From Trichinella spiralis (taxonomy: Eukaryota > Nematoda > Enoplea > Trichinellida > Trichinellidae): DNA of 64,000 bases. A program made the position numbers and the translations under genes. Positions 12,988-26,400 of the stretch are shown here, piece after piece. The stretch covers positions 7,302,034 to 7,366,033 of the forward strand of contig CM012953.1 of assembly GCA_000181795.3 (NCBI GenBank), given 5' to 3'. The stretch's first letter is position 1, and every line of letters begins with the position of its first letter. The notes under the pieces are model-generated. The model searched no databases. It saw only the letters and a list, made by a program, of their open reading frames with translations, and was not told where the DNA came from.

Positions 12988-14151
12988 AAAAATGTCAAAA
13001 AAAGGGCATTTAACACTGAATGATTGTGCATATTGTTCTTCAACTACTTCAGTCTTAGCATCTTTCTCATAATGACTTTTTTAATTAAATTTAAATCAAT
13101 TTTTTAAATTGTGGTAATGTTTATATTTTACTGGAGAAATTATTCCACGAACAACTGCCCGTATTGATAATTTTGCAAAGTTACAATTTTAATAGTATCT
13201 GCAGAATATCATTTTTCCATTTATTCCTATTTTTATGTTTTTATTTAGTTTTTTTTGCTTATTAAAAATAAACAGTTAATAATTGACTTGTGTTCTCAGC
13301 GCATTGTTAGTTTGGATTTTAACAATTCACAAATAAATGCAGTCTTGAACTTAATCAGTCGATTTATATTGCATTCAATTTTTATTTTGTAATTATTTAA
13401 AATTTACAGTTTAACAAATTCAACAAAATAGATATTTGCACTACATTACATTGAATGTGCAAATTGTATTGCAAAGTTTGAAAAATTAAAAAATAAATTG
13501 TCTGTTTTGTTTTTTATTATTCACAATTAATTTACTAATACAGTTTTTTAATTATGCTTCTCTTTTTGGCGTTATCGATGCATTTTTGCTAGCTTACGTG
13601 TAACAAGTTCAAATAGAAAGTGGACAAATTTTTTCTTTAATTGATTTGAAATTGCGAGCAATTTTTAATATCTAAAGCAGCGTTTCTCAAACCTTATCAT
13701 TAATAAATATAGTAAGAAACAGTTGGAGTTCATTTTTAATAATTTTAGAGTAGTGATTACATTATGTGACTCGTTCAAATGTGAATAATGCAGAATGATA
13801 ATTTGTTACAGAGGCAGCAGGCATTTGCAAGGCAGAGTTTAAAGTTACTGTGTCCAAAGAATGAGAATAAAATAAATCAGATGACAAAATTTCACTTATA
13901 ATCACTAATGAATGAATAAATTCACTCATTAAAGAAAAAACATCCCAACATTAAATGAAATAATTCATAATTCTTATGTACAATCATATCGACATCAGTA
14001 GAAGAGTACAATTTATTCAATCTAGTGTTTCCATTCAACAATGCATAAACAAAGATGAGCTTCAAATGCAAAAAAGAATACTAACCAAAATTATAAATTT
14101 GCTGCAATTTATAATTCATAATCAAATTTTCAAATACTGCTATTCGGATGT
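12988..14151. other. Convergent 3' intergenic region
   Basis: Lies between the 3' ends of topoisomerase II (+) and the cotransporter (-). AT-rich, with several AATAAA-like sequences that could serve polyadenylation (for example near 13268). No gene seen. Confidence 0.5.
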
Positions 14152-17100
14152 TCATGTGTAAAATGTGAGAACTGATCGTTGATTGCCTCGTACAAGCAAC
14201 ACTGGTGGCATTCCTCTTGTCAGCACATCCAACCAAATCATGTAAAGCAAATCAGAGCATACGCGACGTCGTGGTATTGGCATTGTTCTGGAAATGGAAA
14301 TTAAAAATATTATTGTCATACTGAAAGCTAAATTTACAACAGTAAAAAGCAAGCATACATCACAATCAATGAAGCGTCACTGGAATTGGAAAGCATGAAC
14401 TCCCTCGTTCGAAGATGTCGCCAAGTCTGTATAAAAAAATTAAACGTTGAAATTAATTTCGTCATTTCGTTTCGAAAAAAAAACTTCATTTCTGATTTAC
14501 CCTACTATGCTCAGCTAATAATTCAGATTCACTCAAAGCTCCTGTTCCAAGAAATGGCAAAATTGACTCTTGAAAATCATCCAAACTGAAACAAACAAAT
14601 AATAATTGCAAAGATATGATTTAAAATTTTCGACCTTTTTACAAAATAATCATACCTCTTCTGATCAGGTTTTTTTGTAATATTCGGAATGGCAGTCACT
14701 TCTGTACATCCAACCCTGAATTTACTGAGCAACGTAGCCATGCTAATTGAACAAATTAAAATCAATTACAATTCAAATTTTGTTCATAAAAATGTTCACC
14801 TGGTCTCCTGATGTTCCAACTCTTTATTGTTCGCAATTGTGAATACTCGCAGTTTGGCACCTTCCAAATAAGATTTGGGAAGTTGAAGCAAGTAAGGAAG
14901 CAGAAGAGTCAAACCTACAAAAATAATGTATCTGGTTTTTCTTTTTTAATTTCAAAATTTCCTTAAAAATTTTCCACGTTGATTCACTCACCTCCATCAT
15001 CAAATAGCCAATAAACGTCGATTGTAGCATGTTTCACTTTTTGTCTGAAAAGATCTTTTTTCAAATAAAAATTGTACTTTTTAAGCGTTTTGTTCTTTTT
15101 TGAAAAATTTTGGTAAATTGTTTTCTTTGGCTTCGCATTATTAGATGTCTCGATTTCTGATTTAAGCTCGTCTTCGTCCATTTCAATAGTGAACGCTAAA
15201 ATTATTATTATTATTATTATTATTGTAAAATTAATTATAATAAATTAGAAATTGTTGCTATTTGTGAAAAATATCGAGTGTATGAGGGGTTTCAATTGAA
15301 AACAATTTTCAATCAGCTTAATCGAATCGATCATCCAGTTATTGTTAATCAACATTTATGAACAATTATTCATGAAAACCTACTTTGGCAATCATTGATA
15401 CTTGCTTTCAATTCGGGATTATTGGTCTGCTGTTGTTCCTCTTGATCCATTAATGGTTTACATTCGTCCACATTTTCTGAAGCAGTCACATTTTCAGAAT
15501 TGCAACGAAAAACGCAAACACCAAAATCAGCATCAAATGCCAATCTGAAACAACGCAAATTGTGTAAACTGACATTCTTCTGTGTAAAAGGCAGAACAAA
15601 ATAACCCTATAGTGGTAACGTATTCGACTATGTCATCAAGTTTGCTGGTTTTCCAGTTATTTTTGAAGCCCAAAAGAAGAATGTTTGGTTTCAATTTTCC
15701 AAGACCAGAAATCTTTAAAGCAACTCATAAATTTAAATCGAAACAAAATTACCAAAAATAAACGGAAAAACTTTACTTGTAAAAGCTGTCGAACACCATC
15801 GCTCAGGCTTGCACTGCTAACGGCGTGGAAAAAGGCGCGATATTTGTTTTTAGCTAACCAGGCTGTACACTTTGCCTCTTCAGCACTGACTGTTGAAATT
15901 AAACTGTCCGGATTATCAGAGACAATTACTTCGGCACTAATCAGAAGACAACTATCTTTGGTGATGCTCGTGGCAAAATTCAAAAGATGATTACATTCAG
16001 ACAAATTCCCTGTTAATACTAAAATTTGTGGCCTAAAAATATAAAAGATTATATATATATATATATGAGCAGTTTATTGATAAAACAGAAACCTGTAATT
16101 TTTCACATGCTCTTCTGTATTATCAAGACGGTGCATCGCGTTCAAAGCGTTTCTCAAAGCATGCGCTTGTCCACTTGATCCCCAATTTACGTCTAAATTA
16201 ATTCAAATTTTATTTAAAATTATAAAAATTTCTATTTCTTAAAATAAATTTAAATTTAAATTGTATAAATTATTTGCTACCATTCTGTACTCATGAAAAT
16301 AGAACCTTCATTTCATAATACTGTATCATTTTACAGTTCTCATTTTCGATGGCGCAAGTAAATATAATTGTTGCTATTTGTGAAAAATATGGAATTGGAA
16401 AAAAAAATTCGCTGCCATGGCACCTTTCAAAAGAAATGCAGCATTTCAAGAAAATGACAACATCAGTCAGTGATCCGAATAAAATAAATGCGGTAATCAT
16501 GGGACGCAATACGTGGTACTCCATACCGGAGAAGTATAGACCACTTAGTGGTAGGTTTAACATCATCATCAGCGGCACTATGCCTCAACTAAGCGACGAA
16601 GATGTGATTGTTACTTGGCATTGGCGTGAAGCTATCGAAATAGTTGAGCATCCAATTTCTAAAAAAGCCATTGAAACATTTTGGATTTGCGGTGGCGCAA
16701 AACTGTACAACGATGTGATAGAATCTGGTCTTTGGAATCGCTTGTACGTCACTTGGATAATGAAGGAATTTGACTGTGATGCATTTTTTTCGTTTCCAGA
16801 CAAAAATACAATCAAGCTTGTCGAAGATGATCGTATTCCAAGTGATATACAAGTCGAAAAAGGTATCCATTACAAATACGAAGTTTATGAAAACTGTATG
16901 AAAATGCAGTCTTAACTATTTATTTTTATCACAGAAATGAGTAATAAAAGGGTATCTATTGGAATTTTGTTGAACGTAAAATTTAAGCTGAAGTGAAATG
17001 TTTTTGATGTTTTAGTGATCCAGTTTTAAATAATCATAGTAATTAGTAATAAATTAAAGTAAACTGGCTTTTGAATTCAAATATTTGTATTGGTATTTTA

Positions 17101-20100
17101 AAAATATGCTTTTAGTGGCAAATTATTTTTATGAGAAAAAACACTTACTAGGTTTTCTTCTTAAAAGGTAGATGTAGAGAATCAAAATCACAGCTACTGT
17201 AACCAAAGTTGCCCACCAGTTGATGACGATCATCACGCCCAAGCATAGGAGCGCTCCGCACAGTGAAAGCCACATGTTGTAGTATTTGAACGCTGGTCGA
17301 AATCCTTTGAAAGCAGTTCAAAAGTTTAATAGAAAATAGCCATTCAGTGGGACTTTTCATTAATGAATTCAATTTTTATTCCAAGCAAATGATGCGCTAT
17401 TTTTAGAAATCAGTTCTAGTGCAGGGAAGTAATCTTGTTAAATTATTTATGTGAATTTTAACTGCTTGATTGCACTTAAAGCACGTTTCTAAAAAGTTAT
17501 AATTTGCTACTGTGAATTATATAAATAAATAAATCCAATAGTAACTTAACGATTATTTAAATTAATAAATATGATGATCAATTTTACTCTAGGTATTGTT
17601 ACGAATTATTCAATATGGCTATAATAAAGTAAACGTAGAAACTGAACTGTCAGCATAATTATACTTTTATTGTTGAAAAGAATGAAAATTATTTATTTAT
17701 TAATTATGAATATTTGAAATTCTACTCTTCATATTTGCGGCAGCTTTCTATTGTCAGAGTTCGAATGTGAAAAGTTTGAAAAGCGAAGCTTGAATGATAA
17801 TAAGCTTTCAAATGTTTTAATCTTCTTACCTAATGACTGAGAATACGACGCATCAAAGCAGGCATAGTTGATCAGTGCATATGAAGCAAGGAAGAAGTTT
17901 GAAATTATTGGGGCAATAATATTCAAATCTCCTATAGTTTCGAAAAAAAATTAATATTGTTGTATAATTTCAATAATATGTAATGAATAAGGAAAAAAAT
18001 CTGTTGATCACTGCTTACCAATAGCGATAACGCAACAAGCGATGAGAAATGTCAATATGTAAGCTGGTCGGGGTTCGTTGTTTCGACCATAGCCACGACC
18101 AAAATAACGAATGTATGGAAAAAGATTGTCATTGGACAAAGCCTGTATAGCTAGTTTATAAATATTATAATGAAAAGATATTGAACTTGCTTGAAAAATT
18201 TTCGGAGCAGATACCATTGAAGACAAAGCAGAACTGAGACTAGCAGCAAAAACACCTGCAGTGATAAGTGGGCTAAATGCACTTTGCATTTCCATGACCT
18301 TATAAATGAAAAAAATGCATATCTTTCCAAGAATATTTTCAATTTATAATTATTAGTTATTACTTGAAAATAATTTAACAATCCGTATGTACAGTTTTCA
18401 CTTGCAGCGCAATTGCTCAGTGTTCCCAGCTTGAGATCATCCAACACTCCAGATGCATCTTTCAGGCACGTAAAACCCGTTGCCAAAACGCACACGCAGT
18501 AAACACTGGACGTAATTAAAATGGCTAGGAGAGTGCCTTTTGGAATTGCATTGTGGGCATTCTGGAAATTATTGTAAAAATTGCATCATAAATTGTGTGC
18601 ATATTTTAAAAAATTATATAGATTGTCACTGTTGTTACTTTCAAATCACCGGATATATTTGCTCCGGCCATTACACCCGTGGCGGCAGGGAAGTAAATGG
18701 AAAAAAGGCTGAAAAATGTTTCCCCACGAAATTCTGGCAGCAGATTTTTCATAAATGTTTCCCCTATTAAATGTAAAATATTGTTTAAATCAAAGTTTTG
18801 AATTTTAAATCATCTTTTACATGAATATCCCGTAAATCCTTTTGCTTGCATATCTTCGCTCTTCGGTAGCGTGGTTCCAATGAGATAATTTAGCACGGAT
18901 ATGCTAAGTATGGCTAGCAGTATCATTTGTGCCTAAAATTAAACAACAATTAAGTAAACTTTCGTTAATGTGAACAAATAAATTAATTTTGACTCTTAAT
19001 TTTTTACAAAAAAATTATAGCTATACATTTTAACGCATTTTTATTTTTTGATATTACATAAACTAAGTGATGTTGTAAAATTAATTTTGTAAATTTGATG
19101 AAAGATCGTATTTTCATTGAGCTGTTTGTGCATAATTGAATTTTTTCAAAATATTTAAATAAGCTTCACAAAAGAAACAAACTTAAATAAGCAAATTCTT
19201 CTGAAAAATATTTTTTCAATTACTTTTGTCTCGAAAAGCACGCCAACAATTACGATAGCAAGGATGACGACAGCCGTAGCAAGAGAGATTATTCTTATGT
19301 CATTTAATGATCCATCAACGATATAAGTGTCATGTTTCTAAAAATAAATAATTGCAATTATAATATATTCTTCATTTATTTAAGAAGAAAAAAAATGAAC
19401 CTTCATAACATCAACTACACTTTCAGCAAAGCCGACTACATACATGGCAACCGCAACAGCATTGGCAAATGAAAACAGCAACCCAATGCTACCGCCGAAT
19501 TCTGGCCCCAACGATCGAGACAGTAAAAAATAGGCTCCTCCTAAATTAAAATTTACCATCAATTGCATTTTTGTTTCTTCTGTTAAGCTGAGCTTATTCA
19601 GAAAACAGTTTTAATTGCCTCCTCGAACTTCCCCGTTTGTAGCAATGGCACATAGTGATAACGAGGTCAAAATGGTGACAGATGAAGCAAGAAGAACAAT
19701 AGCCAACGTCAAAACTGAAACACAATTGATTAGCATATTTTTCAATTAACGTTATTTATTCAGCACTTACGGACACCGGCTTGACCAGTAATCCAGCTAA
19801 GACGAAGATACAAAATTACTCCAAATATGCACAAGATGCATCGAATCTAAATATGAAAGTTTTCCAATATCATCATAATGTAATATAATAAGTCGCTTGT
19901 GTTCTAATTTAAAAAATATGTTCATGCATTTATGAAATTATTTTTAATAACTTTTAATAATAAAGTAACATTTTTTACCAGAACTCCTTTGATCCATCCC
20001 AACTTTTGTTGAGGTTTAAATCTTTTTGTAGAAATGAATGCTTCTAAGCCGGAACATTTTCTCAAGCTTTTCTGATCCTAAAATTAGTGTTTCAATGAAA

Positions 20101-20488
20101 TTTATAGCGCAACATCCGTTTCCGTACTTCATCATGGGGAGATTCTGCAGAAACATTTCTACCATCTCGTAGTTGCTGCAAAGTTGGCCTAGAGGATACG
20201 GCTTTTACTACTGACATCATATTGCGATAATGATCGATGTGAGGCACTTTTTCCATTGTTTTCATATTTCTGTATATTCCAATATTTATAACTGATGCAC
20301 TGTGATTCGCATGAAGTAAATACTTACGCAGTGGTGCAGGTTAAATCGTTTGGTGCACTTTGACGATCGTCGGTTTCATTTAAAGCTTCTTCATTTTCGT
20401 TGACAATTTCAAAGTGGACTTGTTTCGTTATATGGTCAGAAATGGACGAGTCAACGTGTTCATTATCATCAGAGCATTGGTTTTCCAT
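14152..20488 (-). CDS. NKCC1: Na-K-Cl cotransporter (SLC12A1/2 type)
   Basis: Plasma-membrane cation-chloride cotransporter. Twenty-four exons join into 1,023 residues: 20488-20328, 20269-20128, 20077-19979, 19846-19771, 19714-19619, 19540-19401, 19337-19224, 18932-18821, 18763-18639, 18561-18364, 18298-18191, 18142-18019, 17931-17830, 17304-17149, 16192-16093, 16032-15777, 15712-15606, 15544-15384, 15195-14992, 14914-14800, 14742-14656, 14585-14501, 14426-14359, 14287-14152. Visible: cytosolic N-terminus with [19 protein letters not shown] at the start of the membrane domain (about 130-584), [20 protein letters not shown], then the SLC12 C-terminal domain ([44 protein letters not shown] at the end). 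That ending is the NKCC hallmark. The start follows a GTTTTTAG acceptor. The introns after exons 5 and 11 appear to be GC-AG. The intron after exon 14 contains a DHFR gene on the other strand. Confidence 0.93.
15201..15224. repeat. ATT trinucleotide microsatellite in a cotransporter intron
   Basis: Eight ATT units directly upstream (in gene direction) of the exon starting at 15195, inside the intron 15383-15196. Confidence 0.9.
16050..16066. repeat. Short TA microsatellite in a cotransporter intron
   Basis: About eight TA units within the intron between exons 15 and 16 of the cotransporter gene. Confidence 0.9.
16349..16915 (+). CDS. DHFR: Dihydrofolate reductase, nested in an intron
   Basis: NADPH-dependent reduction of dihydrofolate to tetrahydrofolate, needed for thymidylate and purine synthesis in the cytosol. 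A single exon of 188 residues (human 187). Visible: [15 protein letters not shown] at the N-terminus, [15 protein letters not shown] with the catalytic acidic residue (Glu about 29), [18 protein letters not shown] followed by GRFNIIIS, the [10 protein letters not shown] dinucleotide-binding loop, and [10 protein letters not shown] near the C-terminus. No stop, frameshift or lost key residue. It lies wholly in the 17148-16193 intron of the cotransporter on the opposite strand. An acceptor (TTTTACAG, ending 16336) sits 12 nt before the ATG, and an AATAAA follows the stop. Confidence 0.97.
   Translation: MAQVNIIVAICEKYGIGKKNSLPWHLSKEMQHFKKMTTSVSDPNKINAVIMGRNTWYSIPEKYRPLSGRFNIIISGTMPQLSDEDVIVTWHWREAIEIVEHPISKKAIETFWICGGAKLYNDVIESGLWNRLYVTWIMKEFDCDAFFSFPDKNTIKLVEDDRIPSDIQVEKGIHYKYEVYENCMKMQS
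16943..16948 (+). terminator. Poly(A) signal of DHFR
   Basis: AATAAA 28 nt after the DHFR stop codon. It shows the nested gene carries its own 3'-end signal inside the host intron. Confidence 0.6.
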
Positions 20489-23400
20489 TTTATTTTGACT
20501 GATCTAAAAACTTGCGGATAACTTTACACGCAGCTTAAAAATGCTTTAAACAAATTGCAGTGAAAACTGCCGTCGAACATTTTCAATTTATATCATCGCC
20601 ATCATTGATAATGCACACATTGTTTTTGTATGACTCAACATTATCACTATGTATAATCCAACAATAAATGCATGTTTTTTATATTGTTTATGTTTTTAAA
20701 AGACACCACAATTTTATCATATTTCAAAAAAATACTTTAGCAAGCTTGATTTCTGATTTTGTGAACTACTGATTTTGAAAACTGTTGGCATTACGTTGGT
20801 ATTGTGATGATGAAAAAGAAATTTCAATTAATTTCCTTCATCACCAGTTGAATTATCAGGTAAACCAGGACAGAATTTAACAAAAATTCGATAAAACTAT
20901 ACACTGCATGATAGGCTGCCAACAAGGAAATGCAATGCTAACACACGCAACATGAGTCAACAGAAATTTGATGACATGCGAAAAAAATCTCAGCAGCTGG
21001 GAAAATTTTAAAATATGCTATACAGATTTTTTTCTGTTTTGACAGCGCAGAAAAAACTGTTGAAGCTGATTCACTGTTGAATAGTGTAAAATTGATTCTA
21101 GACGTATCATCGCTGAAAACTGTCTCTTCACTCAACTAATAGGCTGTCTTTAGTAAGTAATAAAAATTCCATACTTCAAGAAAAATATTAAAATAAGTGT
21201 AATTTGATCAATGGGCAAAATGATCATTAAACCAATGCGTGCTACTAATTAATTAAAATTTTCATTTAATAAAAGTCTGTTTATAATAAAAAAAACAATT
21301 GTTTTTCAAATTCTTCAACATGAAAAATTTACTAACTGCATATTTGAAAAATGACGCATCAGTGAACAGTGACGATGATAGTGCGCAAAATTATAAGATA
21401 AATTTAATATTAGTTCGGCTAACAGGAAGAATTGGATGGAGTGAAATTAGAATAATTCTTAATCATTTTAATTGATAGTAGTAAAGGCAACATTGTGGCG
21501 TTCACTTTTTAACTGTAGGATGAAACAATGGAAAAATGTACAACTTCCTTGATTTGCTAAAAATTGCAAATATATAAACATTTACAATTTATGAGTGAAC
21601 ATTTTTTCAAATAAACTGACGTCACCAAATCAAGCAATACAAGCATACTGTCTGCTTGCTAATTTGAAATTAAAGCTTAAAGGAATTCGCGTTTAAACGT
21701 CTGTATTTCAATTAGCATGTTATTAACAAAATGTAATGCACGATATATAATATACAATTCAAAAATAAGAAAAAGAGCATTCGCCATTCAGTGTTATAAT
21801 GATTTTGTTGAAATTGAACAAGCCAAAAATTGTTTAGCATTTTCCATTGCCAACGATTGCATGAAAACTTTGATGAGATAAAAATGCAGGTAAATATTTG
21901 AAAATTGATTCTGTTGTAAAATAAAATTAATCCATTATTTGCTAATTGTCTATAAAAACTGCTTCAAATACAATGAATTCAACTTGTCCGCTGTGCTTGC
22001 TTAAACTTGTGGCAATTTTCTCAATAATAATAGATTAAATCATTCGCAGTGGCAAAAGATTTAGATCAACAATCAAAACTGGGATCATTTTTATCATCAA
22101 AACAGCAAATTCAAATTCCGACTAATTCATATCATACCGTGATAATGTGATTTGTCAAGTTTTGCATTTGCAAGTGAAATTTTGGCAAACTTTTATCGCC
22201 TTGAGTAAAAGTTTAAACGATGACTTAAACAACCAACTGCCATCAGGCGAAGAAGAAAAAAAAGAAGAGGAGTTAGCATTTTTTTTAAAGTCAGACACAT
22301 ATCATTTAAATCAATGTGATCGTTGGTCAGGAAATAACCGAAACTGATCAATCAGCACAGTACAATTCAACGATTGGTCAGTGACAGTGCGGAATTATTA
22401 AATTGAAATCGATCGAGACCAGCATCTCTGGTCGACTTTTGCCAATTACAATGCTCTCCGTCAATTTGCGTAATCACAAAAACCAAAAACATAAATTAAA
22501 AAAAAACTGTCAAAATTACTTACTTTACAACAATAGCGTGAGATAAAGAAAAATTTTTTTAAGCCAAAAAAGAAAAATTAAACAAATGAAAATTTGATGG
22601 AAGTTTTGAACGAAATAGCCGCGCCGAACCGAACTGTATGCTTAACCTGCGCTTGGATGACTGCTAAAGCAAATATTTGATCAGCGTTCATTGAAGTGAT
22701 GCAAACGTTCGATTTGAGAGCAAAAGTTCGTCAATTGAAGGACCCTTTTGACAATGTGACAAAGTTCTTGCAGTATATTATACAAGCTGAAATTAGTAGA
22801 TGTTTGTAAAATTTGATCAAAAGCAAAAAATTCAAAACACCTCTACTGGCAATTATACACGGATGTACACATATGTTTCGTTGCCACCTGTAGTTGTTTA
22901 CGTTAGACCCATTTATCCAGCTGTTTCAGCAAAGTTTACTCAAATAAAGCTCAGAGTTGAAGATATTTTTTAATTTTAATAAAATTAATACCAACAGAAA
23001 ATAAAATTTTAAATTTAACACAAAATTCAAAATTATTCCATACCCACTGTTCATGCGCAAGTGATGCTAAACTGAAATTAGTGGAGGCATGAAAAACGCC
23101 AGAGGCACAGCAAATGATTATTCATTATTGCTGTTAGCGTCGTTCTGTTGCGAGCTGAAATGCTCATGCACTCGCAACAACTGTTCACTTTACCTCTAAC
23201 ACGATTCTATTCAACTGAATCCCCCTTACAGATAATTTTGCAACGCTTTTAAGATATACGCTTCCTGATTATGATTATCCAAAAGATTAATAAAAAGGTA
23301 AAAAATGAAATAACACTATGAAACACACATGCACAAATTTATCTTGAGTATTGCAACAGCTAAAGTTTGGTTAACATTAAAGTCATCAACTTTAGCTTTT

Positions 23401-26400
23401 TCTCTCTGTTACTTGTTTGCGATAGGTTATTATATTTTATTGAATTATCTAATGAACAGTTGTCAAAATACCTACTATTTTGAAGAATTGTGATCATAAA
23501 TCAGCAATGAATCTAACATCTGTAAAAAAATTTAGCAATGTTATATATCGTTATGAACAAGTTTAATCAATTTTAAACATACAACACCGTTTAGCGTATA
23601 AATAACCTTTTTATTAGAATTTCTTTCTACTGTTTTAAAAACAGCTGAATTTAAAATTTATCAAAGTAATCCAAAAGTAATTTATGCTTAAAAAGCTATT
23701 TTTTAATTATATAAATGGCTGTAATTGTTTTCTAAAATGAGAAAAGAAAATATCTGAGCAGGGAATTAAAAAAAATCTTTTTAAATAAAATTACGCTAAC
23801 AATAAAAGAAGTTACATTATTATGGAACATATATTTTTGGTACTGAAGCTAAGAATAAGATCATTTATTGAGAATATAAAGTAACCAATAAAATGCGTTA
23901 CATTTAAGGTGAATAATATACTGGATTAAAATTAAAAGGAAAAATCTTAAGCAATAAACATTTGAATATTGCAATAATCTTTGTACTGCTAAAATTGAAA
24001 TTTTAATTGAAATAAGATACTGATCGTATTAAAGAAAATTGCGAAAAAATACTTTGCAATGTTAAGTAGCTAATTAGTTTTTTAAAAATCAGATGGCCTT
24101 AAATTAGGCATTTTTATAGATAATTGTAGTTAAAATTGTCCGTTGTTTTGATATGTTAAAAGCATCAATCATAACGTAATATTGAAATTGCTCCAACATT
24201 AAAATTTCAAGATTGTTAACTGATTTTCTTGCAAAATATGCAATTTTCAACCATCTACTAACAATTGTTTGTTATCTTTATAGAAGGAGAGTTTATTCTA
24301 ATAATTTCATTTAGTGTGATAATGCAAAAACTGTTGCAAATGAGCAAATACAAAATTTAGAAGATGACGTTCATGACCAATTGAAAGAATATAAAATTTT
24401 ACCGCATTTTTATGATTAAATTGTTATTACACACATTTATATATTATTGAATGATGCCAGTTTGTTTATAATTTATGAATACTATCATTTATGAGTGTAG
24501 TTATCTCATGACAGTGCATACCTCCTGTAAGCTGCAATCTTCTTTTAATGAAGTCAGGGTGATGTTATTGAAAAGATCCAAAGTTCTTCTTCTGGACACA
24601 GAGAACCGAGTTTTACCAATTGGCTCTTTATGCATGTTTTCAATATTCTTCCGTTAACTTTGATCTTGTATAACTGTTATTTCAATTGATCTTAAAAGAT
24701 TATTTTTAGTCAGTCAATTAATGCAATAAAAATATGAACATCAAGAAATGAAGTAAATTGAGCTCCAGTGTAATTATAAGTGCAGGCATCGTGTTTTTTA
24801 CGCGTTATAAGGCTACATTTTAAAAGTAATAAGAAGATCATATAAAGAAACATATACAAATGATCTAAAGTATATTTTTAAAAAATATTTATGTACTTAA
24901 TAGTTTAATTTGCATAAATTATAACAACATATATATATATCCTGTTTTTTAATGAAAAAAACAAAATTAACATTGAATTTAATAAGTAAATTAACTAAAT
25001 ATGTAAAATAATAAATAGAAAATTAGTATACATTATTACAAAATGCAGACATGCCATGTAAGATTAATCAAAATATGATCACATAGGGCTCTACTAAACG
25101 CACTGGTAAAACACTTAAATGGCGTTTAATAAGTGAATAAATAATAAATGGTAATTTTATATCACGGTGTTTTCAAAATACTCAATATGAATAAGAGCGT
25201 AAAAGAATTGAAATGGAGAAAAAGAATATGAAATACATGTTGAAAAAACTTCAAAAGCGAAATCGATACTCATTGATGCTACTGAGCCACAATATCACAA
25301 GTAGAAGGAGTAGGTTGTAGACAGGCGTAAAGTAACATTAAAAGAAGCTATACAACATTATTTAACACTTCATAAGAAAAAATCGACCGATTTTATTTAA
25401 CTTAGAGGCATCCATAAATAGAGGATGTTTAAGGAAAATTGATGCCACTAATTTAACTGGTCACAGTGACCACTTCCGATGAATGGCACCCATCTGCGTC
25501 ATGAATAAATCACTGAGACGATACGTGTGTGAAAGGAAAAAGTGGTCGACGTTGTTCGCTAATGTTCTTCTGTTATCATTCCATCAATAGAAAAAATTGA
25601 TTTCGGCAACGTGGCTACTTTAACTTTTATGACCGCTTCGTTCAGGTAGGAAAGACGCCCTGACGAATCTTACTTTCAGATTTCAATATTCAAAAATTTT
25701 TTGCACTATTGATCCAAACGGATTTGATCACTTCCTATCGCTTGAAGAAACCATAATTTAAGCAATTTTTTATTCTTCAATATTCTTTTAATGATCATAA
25801 TAATGTGCTGCAGTATAACCTTAACTTTCACGTAAAAAACGGGAATCCTCTTCACAGAAGCTTCACTACTGAATGATTTCGACGTATGTAATTTAAACTG
25901 TAATTCTAGTGGATTAAATAACCAGTAAGGCACTTTACACTGAAGTTTTTTAGCGTAATATTGCTCCACATTCAAAATATGATTGAAAATTTTCACTTTA
26001 AATGAATGTGGTACATTATTAAATTACTCTGATATTTTAGTGCCTTAAAAGTGGCTTCAAAAGGAGAAATCTATTTCACTTATTATTGCTAAACAATTTA
26101 TTCTTTTAATTATCGAATGTTTTAAAAGTGTAAATTTTAAATTTTCTATGCTTTAATTAAATTTATAAAATTTCGTTTTAAGGAGAAATTATCTTGTTCA
26201 ACTTTTTTTCTAAAAAACTCCTTGTAATCACTGAAGAAAGTACTAAAATTCTTCCTATTTACTTTGGTTTTTCAAGCAGTTGAGAAAACTTTTTAATGAA
26301 TCATGCTTTGCTTTACGACTTCAGAAAATAAAGTAAAGTTTAGAATAAACAATAATTATGCATTTTAATATTTATAATTTACCTTAATTAAAGTAAAAAA

